Assembly (NCBI GenBank): GCA_022885665.1
Contig: JAGQDJ010000055.1
Coordinates: forward strand, 310,001-374,000
Direction: 5' to 3'
Origin: Triops longicaudatus
Taxonomy: Eukaryota; Arthropoda; Branchiopoda; Notostraca; Triopsidae
DNA: 64,000 nucleotides
The notes beneath the pieces were generated by a model. The model had not been told where the DNA came from, searched no databases, and saw only the letters and a program-made list of their open reading frames with translations. Made by a program: the position numbers and the translations under genes. Positions 23,431 through 33,030 of the stretch are shown piece after piece (the stretch's first letter is position 1; the number at the start of each line of letters is the position of its first letter).

Positions 23431-26400
23431 ATGAACCGAAAACGACGTGAACACGATAATTTTGGTGAGTATACTTGACATTTAATGATTATAAAACTGC
23501 TGTTAGACTCTTAGTGTCTAGAAAATCAAGCTTAAAATTCGGTAGCTTACAAGATAACTGCGATAAGTTGAAACATTTCCGATCAAAGAATCTTGAAGTT
23601 TGCAACTGTTACAGGAGGAGGAAGAAAAAGACGGCATGGAGCGATTACTGAGCAAACAGAGATTGAAGATCGGTTTGAGACCTTGATAGTTCGAGTGGGA
23701 GAAAAAGTGAGCAACTTTCGGGTTACTCCTAGAAGTTTATATAACAAAAATACCATTTTTCCTTAGAGTACTTCCTCCCTTGAAAGTAATCTCGAAGGCC
23801 TAGTTAGCGTGCTGGAAGCTGATTTGAACACTTACAAAGCCAAGATTCTCCGTATCTTATCCGAATGCGCCGTCAAGATGCCCGAGAAATGTTCCATTTA
23901 CAGCACTTTAGTTGGTTTACTAAACGCCAAGAACTACAACTTTGGAGGAGAAGTATAATCTAATTTAACGACGCAACTTCCAACGTTACAGTAAATGTAT
24001 CTTCTGTTTAGTTTGTTGAACTCTGCGTTAGGAATCTTAAGGACACTCTGAAGAGCGGCAAATGGGAAGAAGCCCGGTTTATCGTCCGTTTTCTGTCAGA
24101 TCTAGTGAATTGCCACGTAGTGTCTACCTCTTCGCTCCTCCATATGTATGACAGCTTCGTTGATGCAGCGCTGGAGCCCAATGTCCCTCAAGTAATCCAA
24201 CTTAGTTAAGTCACTTTCCTTCCTGAAGTTACCGAAACCATTTTCTGTAAGGTACGAAGAGACTGGTACATGTATTCCATTCTCTCGGCTTTGCCATGGA
24301 TTGGTCGAGAACTCTATGAGAAAAAGGAACATGAATTAGATCGCTTGCTGAAAGCAATCGAAACATTCCTGTCCAAGCGAAGCAAAATCCATGTGGCAGC
24401 ACTTCGAGTTTGGAGCAGTTTATCACCTCACCCACAAGAAGAAGTAAGAAAAAGCATTTCCTTTCAAGTTTTTTTGGGGCAATATCTTACAATCTTTTCT
24501 ACCTTAAAGTACCTAGACTGCCTCTGGGCTCAGATCCGCAAACTAAAAGCTGATGGTTGGCAAGAACGTCATATCCAAAGGCCGTACTTGGCTTTCGACA
24601 GCATCTTATCCGAGGCTTTGCAGCATAATATTCCTAATATTGTGCCCCCTCCGCACCAAGACGATGTCACATACCCTCAACCGACAGTAGTCTTCAGAAT
24701 GTTTGACTATACCGACTGTCCTGAAGTAAGTCACACTACTATTGGCGTTTTCTTTACTTCGTTTTGTATTTTTCATTAGTCTGGACCGGTTTTACCCGGT
24801 ACCCATTCCGTTGAACGCCATTTGATTGAAGAACATTTGCATCAAATCATTGAACGACATCACGAAGAACGTAAAGAATTGTGAGTAATTTAACAACTTA
24901 CTTTCATAAACTAAATGGGTTCGAAATTTCTTAGAGCCACTCAGCTACTGGCTTTCCCTCAGCGTAACAAAATTCCGATCGAGTACATGATCGTCGAGGT
25001 TATGTTTGGAGAACTATTCAATATGCCTAACCCCAGGTATCTTGAAGTGTGCTATGGCTCGACTTTGATCGAATTATGTAAGCTTCAGCCGTCCACGATG
25101 CCCCAAGTATGAATACGCTTTTCCTGTCAAGGAAGACTGGTTATGTAATTATCTTTGTTAAATTAGGTACTCGCCCAAGCTACAGAACTATTGTATGAAA
25201 GGATTGATAGCATGAATGTGGCTGCATTCGATCGGTAAACTTTCCGTAAGTCAACAGAAGGAAGGCTTACATTTCTCATTAGGTTGGTTAACTGGTTCGC
25301 TTACCATTTGAGTAACTTCCAGTATCGCTGGAGCTGGGACGACTGGGCAGGATGTTTGATGGAAGACAGAAACCACCCCAAACCGAGATTTGTCGCTGAA
25401 GTGCTTGCTAAGTGCTTGAGGTAAATTTTGTCAAACTAAAAATCTCCTCATTCGTGAACTTAGCGTACTAACGTACTCTGTGTTCAATCAAATTGTGTTT
25501 TTCAGATTGTCGTATCACTCTCGTGTTTGTGAAATGGTATCAGAAGGTTTTGCACCGCTATTACCACCGAAACCTGCCCACGTTTATAAATTCGAACCGG
25601 GCGTGGGTAAGTTAACATACGTGGTTCACTAATTCTGACTTTTTATGCATTTATTTGATATTTATTTTTAATATTAGTATACCCCCCTTTGTTTTGGGTA
25701 TTTACTAATATGTCGTTTTTAACGCCACAGCGGATAAAGAAGGCATGGCAGTATCCAACCGTGTCGAGGAAGCTATTCGTCGCAAATGCACGCCCGAAGA
25801 AGTCTTGCGAATTTTACAAGATTTACCTATTCCTGGTCAAGACGAGGAAAACGACTCGATCTGTTCGCCTTACAAGATTGACGTTTTTGTCCAAACGTTG
25901 CTTCACATGGGCCATAAAACTTTCACGCATGCCTTCGCTGCTTTAGCCAAATTTTACCCAGTATTTAAGGTAAGCGCCAAACACGTTCATGAATTTTTGA
26001 TTAATGTAAAAAAAATCCCTTGTGTAAATACAGGCATTGGGAGAATCCGAAGAGGCACAAATATGTATTCTAAAATCAACCTATGAGGTTTGGAGCCAAC
26101 ACCCTCAAGTAAATTCTTTTGAAGTCATTGATTTTAACATTTCTAGTATTTGTCTCCTAGTTCTTATGCGTTTTAGTTGACAAAATGTTGAAGACGCAAA
26201 TAGTGGAGTGCTCTGCAGTGGCCAATTGGCTCTTCTCCAAAGAAATGTCGGGTGAATTTACTAAGTAAGTATTCTGTAGTTCAGATGTTCAAGGTTTGAA
26301 ATGTTTATATTCAATTAGGACTTATGTTTGGGAACTCTTGCATTTAACGATTCGTAAAATGAACAAGCACGTAATTCGCTTAGAAACAGAGCTAAAACAA

Positions 26401-27260
26401 GCCCGGGATAAATTACGTGCGGCTCAGAGCGAGAGCGAGCAAAGCGAAGGTGAAGGCGATGACATGGATAGTAACGGCCCAAGTAAAAAGAAACGAGTAA
26501 AGATCACAACGTCGGACCCACCTACCGAAGAAATGGTCGAACGCATGGAAGAGAAGCTGGAAGCAGCTCAATCTGACCAGAAGAATTTGTTTCTCATTAT
26601 TTTTCAGGTATTGTCGTCACTTTCCTGTTTCATGGGTTAAAATTAACGATTTTGCTTTTGTAGCGTTTCATCATGATTTTATCCGAGCATCTCGTTCGTT
26701 GTGATACGGACGGCGTGGATTTTAGCACTTACTGGTACCGTTGGACCGTCGGTCGTCTTCAGCAGGTCTTCATGGCGGTAAGTTCAGGAAATGCTACAGT
26801 TAATTAATTAAAGAAAAGTAAGTAAAGCACAAACTGTAAAAAAATCTTGAATCGAAAGAAATTTGATTAACATTAATTGTAACAAATAGCTGTATTCTTT
26901 AATTTCTATTTTCCTTCTTTTCACTTGTCGGCCCTCACTTCGTATTAAGAGTAAAACCTCGGTATATCGGACACCCAAAGGGACGAATTGGTCCGTTATG
27001 TTCGATTGTCCGTAATAACTAGTAATGTCTTCAGTGCTTTTCTTTTATACCGAGGTTTTACTGTATTAGTAATTAAAAAATATAGTCGTATGAGGTTGGA
27101 AAAGCTAAATAAGAAACCTACTTATCGTATTTTTCGAATTTTACAGCATAACGAGCAAGTGGAGAAGTACAGCAGCACGTTGGAGACGTTGCTTTTCACC
27201 CATGATTTGGATAACAATATTCTAGACACCTTTCGACAGTTTCAAGCCCTCAGAGCCTAA
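23431..27260 (+). CDS. NCBP1: Nuclear cap-binding protein subunit 1 (CBP80)
   Basis: Seventeen exons: 23431-23464, 23615-23706, 23767-23952, 24012-24191, 24252-24443, 24510-24725, 24780-24880, 24935-25106, 25167-25234, 25283-25420, 25506-25606, 25731-25969, 26034-26108, 26161-26264, 26319-26607, 26664-26777, 27147-27260; total 804 residues, against ~790 in vertebrates. With NCBP2/CBP20 it binds the 7-methylguanosine cap of nascent RNA and guides splicing, export and pioneer translation. The N-terminus (MNRKRREHDNFGGGRKRRHG) is a basic nuclear-localisation stretch. Three MIF4G-type helical regions follow, with family blocks NYNFGGE, RFLSDLVNCHV, EYLDCLWAQI, RPYLAFDSIL, NFQYRWSWDDW and DVFVQTLLHMG. 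An acidic/coiled segment precedes QKNLFLIIFQRFIMILSEHL. Every junction keeps phase. Intron 16 carries an inverted-repeat element. The polyadenylation signal lies 28 bases after the stop. Confidence 0.96.
26950..27063. mobile_element. Short pogo/Tigger-like inverted-repeat element in NCBP1 intron 16
   Basis: AGTAAAACCTCGGTATA at 26950-26966 is matched by its exact reverse complement at 27046-27062. The TIR sequence (CAGTAAAACCTCG type) and the internal ...tatcggac.../gtccgtaat pieces resemble nonautonomous Tc1-mariner/pogo elements. At ~114 bp it has no coding capacity and sits wholly in the intron. A TA target duplication is not clean. Confidence 0.65.
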
Positions 27261-27287
27261 AGATTTTCTATTCAATGTTGGGCAATT

Positions 27288-27328
27288 AATAAATTCCCAT
27301 TTCGGCCACAGTAAAAATGTCCTTTATT
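27288..27328. terminator. Convergent polyadenylation signals of NCBP1 and FBP
   Basis: AATAAA at 27288-27293 (+) follows the NCBP1 stop by 28 bases. TTTATT at 27323-27328 is AATAAA on the minus strand, 183 bases beyond the FBP stop. The two signals face each other ~30 bases apart, so the cleaved 3' ends probably overlap. Confidence 0.6.
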
Positions 27329-27510
27329 TGAAAACTTCATAAAATGTATGCAACCTTTAACCTCTTAAGCAAAAGCATAATGGTCCCCTTTATAACAAAT
27401 CATAAAATCTTCAGCTACAACGTTTTTGATATTTTCCTTTTTCCTGTTCGGATGGACTACGTCGGCAGCAGCTTCGGAATATTTTTGTTTTAAATTTTTC
27501 CCCTGTTAGT

Positions 27511-28811
27511 TCAGGCTTTGTGCTTCTGGATGATAGTCAGCACGTCATCCACATCGTCCTTGGAACCCAAGAAGATCGGGCTACGCTGGTGAATGCTCTC
27601 GGGCTGAATGTCTAAAATGGGTATGTGACCGTTGGAAGCTGAGCCTCCGGCTTGTTCCATTATGTACGCCATAGGGTTGCACTCGTATAGCAAGCGAAGC
27701 TGAGGAATAGACGGGTTTTAATGAATGCATATAGGTTTACAGTGTTTGTTTACTTACTTTGCCCTTGGGTGCGTCCTTTGTTGCAGGGTACATAAAAATG
27801 CCTCCGTACTTCAACGTACGGTGAACGTCCGCAACCATCGAACCCACGTAACGTGATCCATATGGCTTAGCTGCCTATATTACAATACGATGTACTTATA
27901 GTAAGTTTGAAGGATTCCTCTTACGTTTTTCTTGGAATCCACATATTCTTTGACAGCATCATCCCAACTGTTGGTGTATCCTTCGTTGATACTATAGATC
28001 TTCCCCCGTGGCTTGACACGCATATCAGGATCGGTTAAAACAAATTCACCAATCGACTGTGAACAAGCTGATTTAGTTTATCTCTTAGTATCATGGAAAG
28101 ATATGCTTACGGGATCTAATAGAAAACCATTGACGCCGTTGCCAGTAGAAAGGACCATCATTGTTGCGCTGCCATACAATGCATAACCAGCTGCAACAAG
28201 CTCCCTACCAGGTTTCAGGGCGTCTCTCTCCGATGGTGCTCCTTCAGAAGTTTTGCTAGGAGAAAATCAAGGATTATGAATACGTTTCGACGGTTACAGA
28301 CGCTGCTTACCGGTAAATGGCAAAAATGGATCCAATGGACACCAAGCAATCAATATTGGAGGATCCATCCAAAGGATCGAAGCACACAATGTATTTGCCT
28401 TGTTTCTCGATTTCGACCTCGATAACATGGTCATCTTCCTCAGAGACCAAAAGACAAGTCGTGTAGGATGAACGTAGAAGATTAATGAAGAGTTCATTGG
28501 CTAGGACATCCAACTTCTTTACTTCTTCGCCCTGAACATTGACCTGGCCTGCGATGCCGTACCTAGGGGATTAACGAAAAGAGGGTACGTTATCACCACT
28601 TTTACGCGCAGTTACTGATACACCGCAGTGATAGTTACAGTTTGGCGATGCCGGCTTTACGAACAGCTGAACTGAGGGCTTTGACGGCGGACTGGATACT
28701 GTTCAGCAAAAGGGTCAAATCGCCCGTAGCGTTAGCAACTTTTCTTTGTTCGGCCAGAACAAAACGTGTCAAAGTCATACAATTTGTGTCAATAGCTTGT
28801 CCGGACGACAT
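27511..28811 (-). CDS. FBP1: Fructose-1,6-bisphosphatase
   Basis: Complement of 27511-27699, 27758-27874, 27925-28056, 28111-28255, 28311-28562, 28639-28811; 335 residues, the normal length for animal FBPase. It hydrolyses fructose-1,6-bisphosphate to fructose-6-phosphate in the cytosol, the controlled step of gluconeogenesis. Metal ligands are visible as E99-E100 (LVSEED) and the signature DPLDGSSNID with D120 and D123. Further matches include YGIAG, GRELVAAGYALYGSA, GKIYSINEGY, PYGSRYVGSMVADVHRTL and RLLYECNPMAYIMEQAGG. The N-terminal regulatory helix region (LTRFVLAEQRKVANATGDLT) is present, so AMP inhibition is plausible. The start ATG (cat at 28809-28811) matches the expected N-terminal length. 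Any noncoding 5' exon is unmapped. Confidence 0.96.
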
Positions 28812-31085
28812 CGTGACTGCAAGAGAGAAGAAAAGCGTGCGTTACTTTAAGGTAATTTTGCTTTAAACCATGACGAATACGTGATTGTACTTGTTTTCTC
28901 GTTCAGTTAATTCCGTCTTTGTTGACGGTTCATTTATTTTACAAAACGCTATGCTGTGAACTTCACAGTACTTAGATTTAAAATTATAAGAGTAGATGGT
29001 AGATTTTAGGATGGGTAAGTTAAGACGTTGGGATTCACTTACTGTTTAGTTACTGAACACTAAAAATAGATGAGATGAAGAGAGTAGAGTAGGAACTACA
29101 AGAAAGGATTCTCAAAGACTGACTATTATTTGGCCTACGTGAACACATAAGAATAGTACCTGTTTTTCCTGTGGCTGCGTGCTGCGTTTTTTAAAAAAGT
29201 TGTTTGTGGGACTTGGCATCAAATACGTACCTTGTTGTGATAAACAAGGGAGGGAAAGCAACAAGTTGAACGCCCAGTCTGAAGGTCAAGCCGATTGTAC
29301 TAGAGAACCCGGTTTTTCATTGGGCTAAAGTCAGGGCGAGCCTCCGTGAGTTTATGACTTGAATATCCAACAAAATGGCCTTTTCCCCCTTATCGCACGT
29401 AAACCCATAGAGCACGAGACCTTCAAACATACGGAAGAATCTGTCATTATTAACATCTTAGCGACATCATGTTCGCATTTCATTTACCCATAAGTAAGTA
29501 ACGCGGTGTGAACGGGACTTAAAGAGTAGCTGAGGTGAACAGGAAAATGGAAGTTCTTGTAAGTAATATACGCGAAGATCACTTTGTAAGATACAAGGAG
29601 AATTGCTTTTAATGTGTTCGGATTGCTAGTAAAACATTGCTAGTAAAACAGTATCGTAAACTCCCAAGTTAGGCAAAAATTCCTCGCGTGTTCTCGCAAC
29701 ATGTTGCAACCTTGGCCGAATAAAACGAAACCAAGAGACAGTCTGCGGTTTGAACGCAGTCAGTTGCGTATGTAAGAGTTGGAACTTGAAAATTGGTTGC
29801 AAATTTCCAAGAGTAGTTAAAGTACACATGAATTTTCTACAACGAACCCTTGTGTAGCAGTTTTTGGCAATTGTGGAGCATTTGGCTATCTTTGAATCTA
29901 AAAGTTCCGGGAATGAAAAGTGCGACGGTAAATGCATCAGATTCGACGAGCTTTTCATTTTACAAATCAGCTTCTATTTAAATTACTCTAAAATAGTTTA
30001 CATGTGTGATAACAGTAAAAAAATAAATAAAAAAGCGAAGAAAAGTGAAACCTACTCGGAAGGGTTACGGAAGTCCAGTTGAGTCGCGGATAAGCGAGGC
30101 CAGGTAGCGCGTATGCCGAAACCAAGTAACTCGGCAGAGCGCCTATTTTAAGTCGAGACGTGTCGTATATGGGATTATTAATTAGTTACATTTACATCAT
30201 AATTCTTTCTTTTAATTGTTAATTAACTTTTTAAGCTTTTATTAACTACGAATACCAAGAAACTTGAAACCAGATTTTCAGCTTCTATATTGACGCATGC
30301 CTATGGGTTCCTTTGATGGAACAATATTGCTATGGAAGTAGATTTAGCGAGACGCTGTATCAGTATCAATGTTCCAGATAAGCGGCGGTTCACGTGAATT
30401 GAGAGTTTGGCCTTTGCCTTGTAAACGATTGCTAAATAGATGTAGTTTCTAAGGTCTTAATAGATTGCTCCCTAGTTTTGGTATGCCTACTCATCGTTGA
30501 ATGTTTGTCCTTATGAAGTTGGTTAAGCGCAACGTGTACTCAAACAAAAGAACGCAGAAGTTGGGAGGGGGAGTGGTTGACCACGAAGTGATTGCGTGTC
30601 TTTTTATCGTTTTCCCCGCAAATGCTACTATGCGCTTAAAAGCTTCAATGCTTCCTATGAACTTGGGAACACATGGGAAACGTAATGTCACCATCATTGG
30701 TTCTTTTTTGACAGGAAGTTCAAGTAAAAGTAGTATTTTCCACGAAGAGAAAACAGTCTCATTTCCTTTCAAAAGGGAAATTCTTAAAGATCGGTTTGGC
30801 CCAAAAATTACATTCGCGTGAAGAAACGCGAAGAAGCAATCACAGTAACCCTTGCATTACGTTAGGCTAGGCAATCATCAGGTTCTGAGGGGTTTCGTCG
30901 TAACGAACTGCACCGTAGCAACCCAATCGCGTTCTGATGAAAGATCGCAATATGAGGGGTAATAAAACACACAATTTCGCTGCAAGTCATCATTCTCTGA
31001 ACAGTCGTCGCAGATCTGCCAAGGGAGCCGCACTGGTCACGTAACTCCCAGGAAGCTATAGTGTATTGTTTGACATTGTTGTGAG
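28812..31085. other. Divergent spacer between FBP and globin
   Basis: This 2.3-kb interval separates two genes that start back to back and should contain both promoters. No clear TATA box was found. At 30491-30821 both strands carry overlapping ORFs of ~93 and ~106 codons with an unusually low stop density, but neither is recognised. The remainder is AT-rich without features. Confidence 0.4.
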
Positions 31086-31798
31086 ATGGGCCAAATCGTA
31101 AGTTCTGTCTCGAACTATTGGTGGAGTAGTTCGGTTCCGGCAAATGAGACGCCGGATGCTGTGGGACTTCTGCCTAGCGAAAAGGCAGCAATTCGCGATA
31201 CGTGGGCAATGGTACAACAGGATGCTAAAGGAGCCGGAATACGTTTATTTTTTGAGTAAGTTTTTTTAGTTACCTAGAATTCTCTAGCGCATGTCTCGCG
31301 TTCAGTCTTTACGATTCTTTTTGAATTCATAACCTTATTTGGATAACTTCGAAAAGTGCTAACATTTTTATGTAATCCGTAGGCTCTTCGAAGCTCATCC
31401 TGAATATCAACTTTTCTTCGAAGGATTTGCGAACGTTCCTTGTGATGAGTTGCCCAAAAACAGAGCATTCCAAGCCCATGCGAAAAGTGTACTTTTTGCC
31501 GTGAATTCCTTGGTAGATTCCCTGGAAGATCTGGAATGTCTAACTGGGCTTTTAGAAAAGATTGGCACAAGCCATGGAAAACGTGGAAGTGAGCTGGAAC
31601 ACTTCGAGGTACAAGGGAGAGCATATTATAAGGAAAATATTAATGAAAACGTAATAATTCCAGGAACTGGCGAAAGTATTCATTGTCTTCCTGGAGAAAG
31701 AACTAGGCAAAAGGTTGAGCGCTCGTGCCGAACAAGCATGGATCAAAGCATTTACGGTGATCAATTCTGTCATCAACACGAAATTGAAGGAAAGTTAG
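31086..31798 (+). CDS. Globin with N-myristoylation signal (globin X-like / membrane globin)
   Basis: CDS join 31086-31255, 31383-31608, 31664-31798 gives 176 residues. The globin fold is clear: LLPSEKAAIRDTWAMV (A helix), LFEAHPEYQLFFEGF (C-CD), QAHAKSV with distal His89 (E7) and GTSHGKRG with proximal His121 (F8). The 32-residue E7-F8 spacing matches neuroglobin/globin X. Intron phases (2 in the B helix, 0 in the G helix) fit the ancestral B12.2 and G7.0 positions. The N-terminal extension starts MGQIVSS, fitting the myristoylation consensus M-G-x-x-x-S, followed by a Trp/Ser-rich stretch. It binds haem and is probably tethered to a membrane. A redox or signalling role is more likely than bulk oxygen transport, by analogy with globin X. 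The start is supported by the open frame from ATG into the A helix. Confidence 0.9.
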
Positions 31799-32272
31799 TG
31801 ACTATCAATGCATATTTTATGCATTCTGACGACAATCAAGTCTTTTATGAATACTACACATAACTGGATTAATGGGCAGAAATACACTTGTTAAGAATTG
31901 TATGAAACATGTATTAGTCTTGAAGGCGGTTGAAAAGAATTGAACCTTCGAAACCCAAGAAAAATGTCTCGAGTGTGATGATTCTACACAGGGGTAAATT
32001 TCATTCGAACTATTCTGAACATGAGTTGAGACTCGATCAGACTAAATGGTTTCCAAACTTGCTCAGAATGCTTACCGCGCAATATTTCAACATAATGCGT
32101 TTTCTGATGCTTTATTTTCCAGTGCTATGTTCTAAAAATCGTACGTCCAACTGCTTCTGTCATGAAACGAAGGTTGTGTTCTACTGTCATGCTGAGTTAA
32201 AAATTAAAGGAAATAAAGATGGTATATTGTTTTCAATCATGTATTGATGGCGGCTTTACAAGACCGAAAACT
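31799..32272. other. Convergent 3' flank between globin and RPL38
   Basis: No conserved coding sequence; a 105-codon ORF at 31930-32247 looks random. TTTATT near 32112 is a minus-strand AATAAA that could end RPL38, and AAATAAAG near 32212 could serve the globin transcript. Confidence 0.4.
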
Positions 32273-32606
32273 TCACTTCAGTTCCTTGACTTGGAGACCT
32301 GGAAATACACAACATAATTAACAATACGAGTCGGACGTGTCAGAGATGAATATCTTACCAGGGGGCAACGACTGTTTCAATTTCTCAGCCTTCTCCTTGT
32401 CGGTGATGACCAAGGTGTAGAGATACCTGGAGCAGCGTACTTTAAATTTGGTGTTCTCGGCGTTCTTCTTTATCTTGACAGACTTGGCATCCTTCCTCCT
32501 TGCCTTCAGGAGGAAGTCTTTAATTTCCATTATCTGCTTCGGCTACAATACATATTCAGAGTTAGTCAAAAATGGCACGCTCGTTGTTTTGGGTGCAACA
32601 TACCAT
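32273..32606 (-). CDS. RPL38: 60S ribosomal protein L38 (eL38)
   Basis: Complement of 32273-32298, 32359-32542, 32604-32606 gives exactly 70 residues, the conserved length. The protein reads MPKQIMEIKDFLLKARRK, with KVRCSRYLYTLVITDKEKAEKLKQSLPPG and the end LQVKELK. It is a small core protein of the large ribosomal subunit. The first coding exon contributes only the ATG, followed at once by donor gtatgt. Upstream on the minus strand lie an acceptor (tttttgcag near 32652) and a noncoding exon ending ...cggtcgcaag|gtatgtg (~32774). The latter is preceded by a pyrimidine tract (ccttctttccctttttg) typical of a TOP leader. Transcription probably starts near 32805. The gene is head-to-head with IFT56. 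Confidence 0.95.
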
Positions 32607-32912
32607 AGTTGTGGTTGTCGGTGGTGCCCGTACGCGAGAGGCTCACAACCTGCAAAAAAGTAGCAAAATATGTTCAAACTGATATCACATAGCCGATTTA
32701 TTTGAAAGTAATTAAAAGAACACCAAGGATGGTAAGGATAAATTAAGATTTCTTGCCGACACTTCACATACCTTGCGACCGAAAATGTCAACAAAAAGGG
32801 AAAGAAGGAATAGGTACAAGTAGTAGCTACCCTCTGAGTTAGTTCTGAACTTTGGTAATAGTGGCGCTGTCATCATATTTAGCTTCGCAAGCGGGACACT
32901 GGGAATAATATT

Positions 32913-32926
32913 GCTACCATAGCAAC
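32913..32926 (+). promoter_or_regulatory. X-box (RFX-factor site) of the ciliary gene IFT56
   Basis: GCTACCATAGCAAC fits the X-box consensus RYYNYYATRRNRAC at all positions. The larger context ttgctaccatagcaac is nearly palindromic. It lies 105 bp before the proposed IFT56 start codon, the usual distance for DAF-19/RFX-controlled intraflagellar-transport genes, and ~110 bp from the divergent RPL38 start region. Confidence 0.85.
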
Positions 32927-33030
32927 GATAAACACAACATAAACTGGTCCATGTGAATATGCGATGTGATAAAATATTTCACTGCGGTGTCATTTAGATT
33001 TTAGCCGTCTAGTCGTAACATCTAGTCAAA

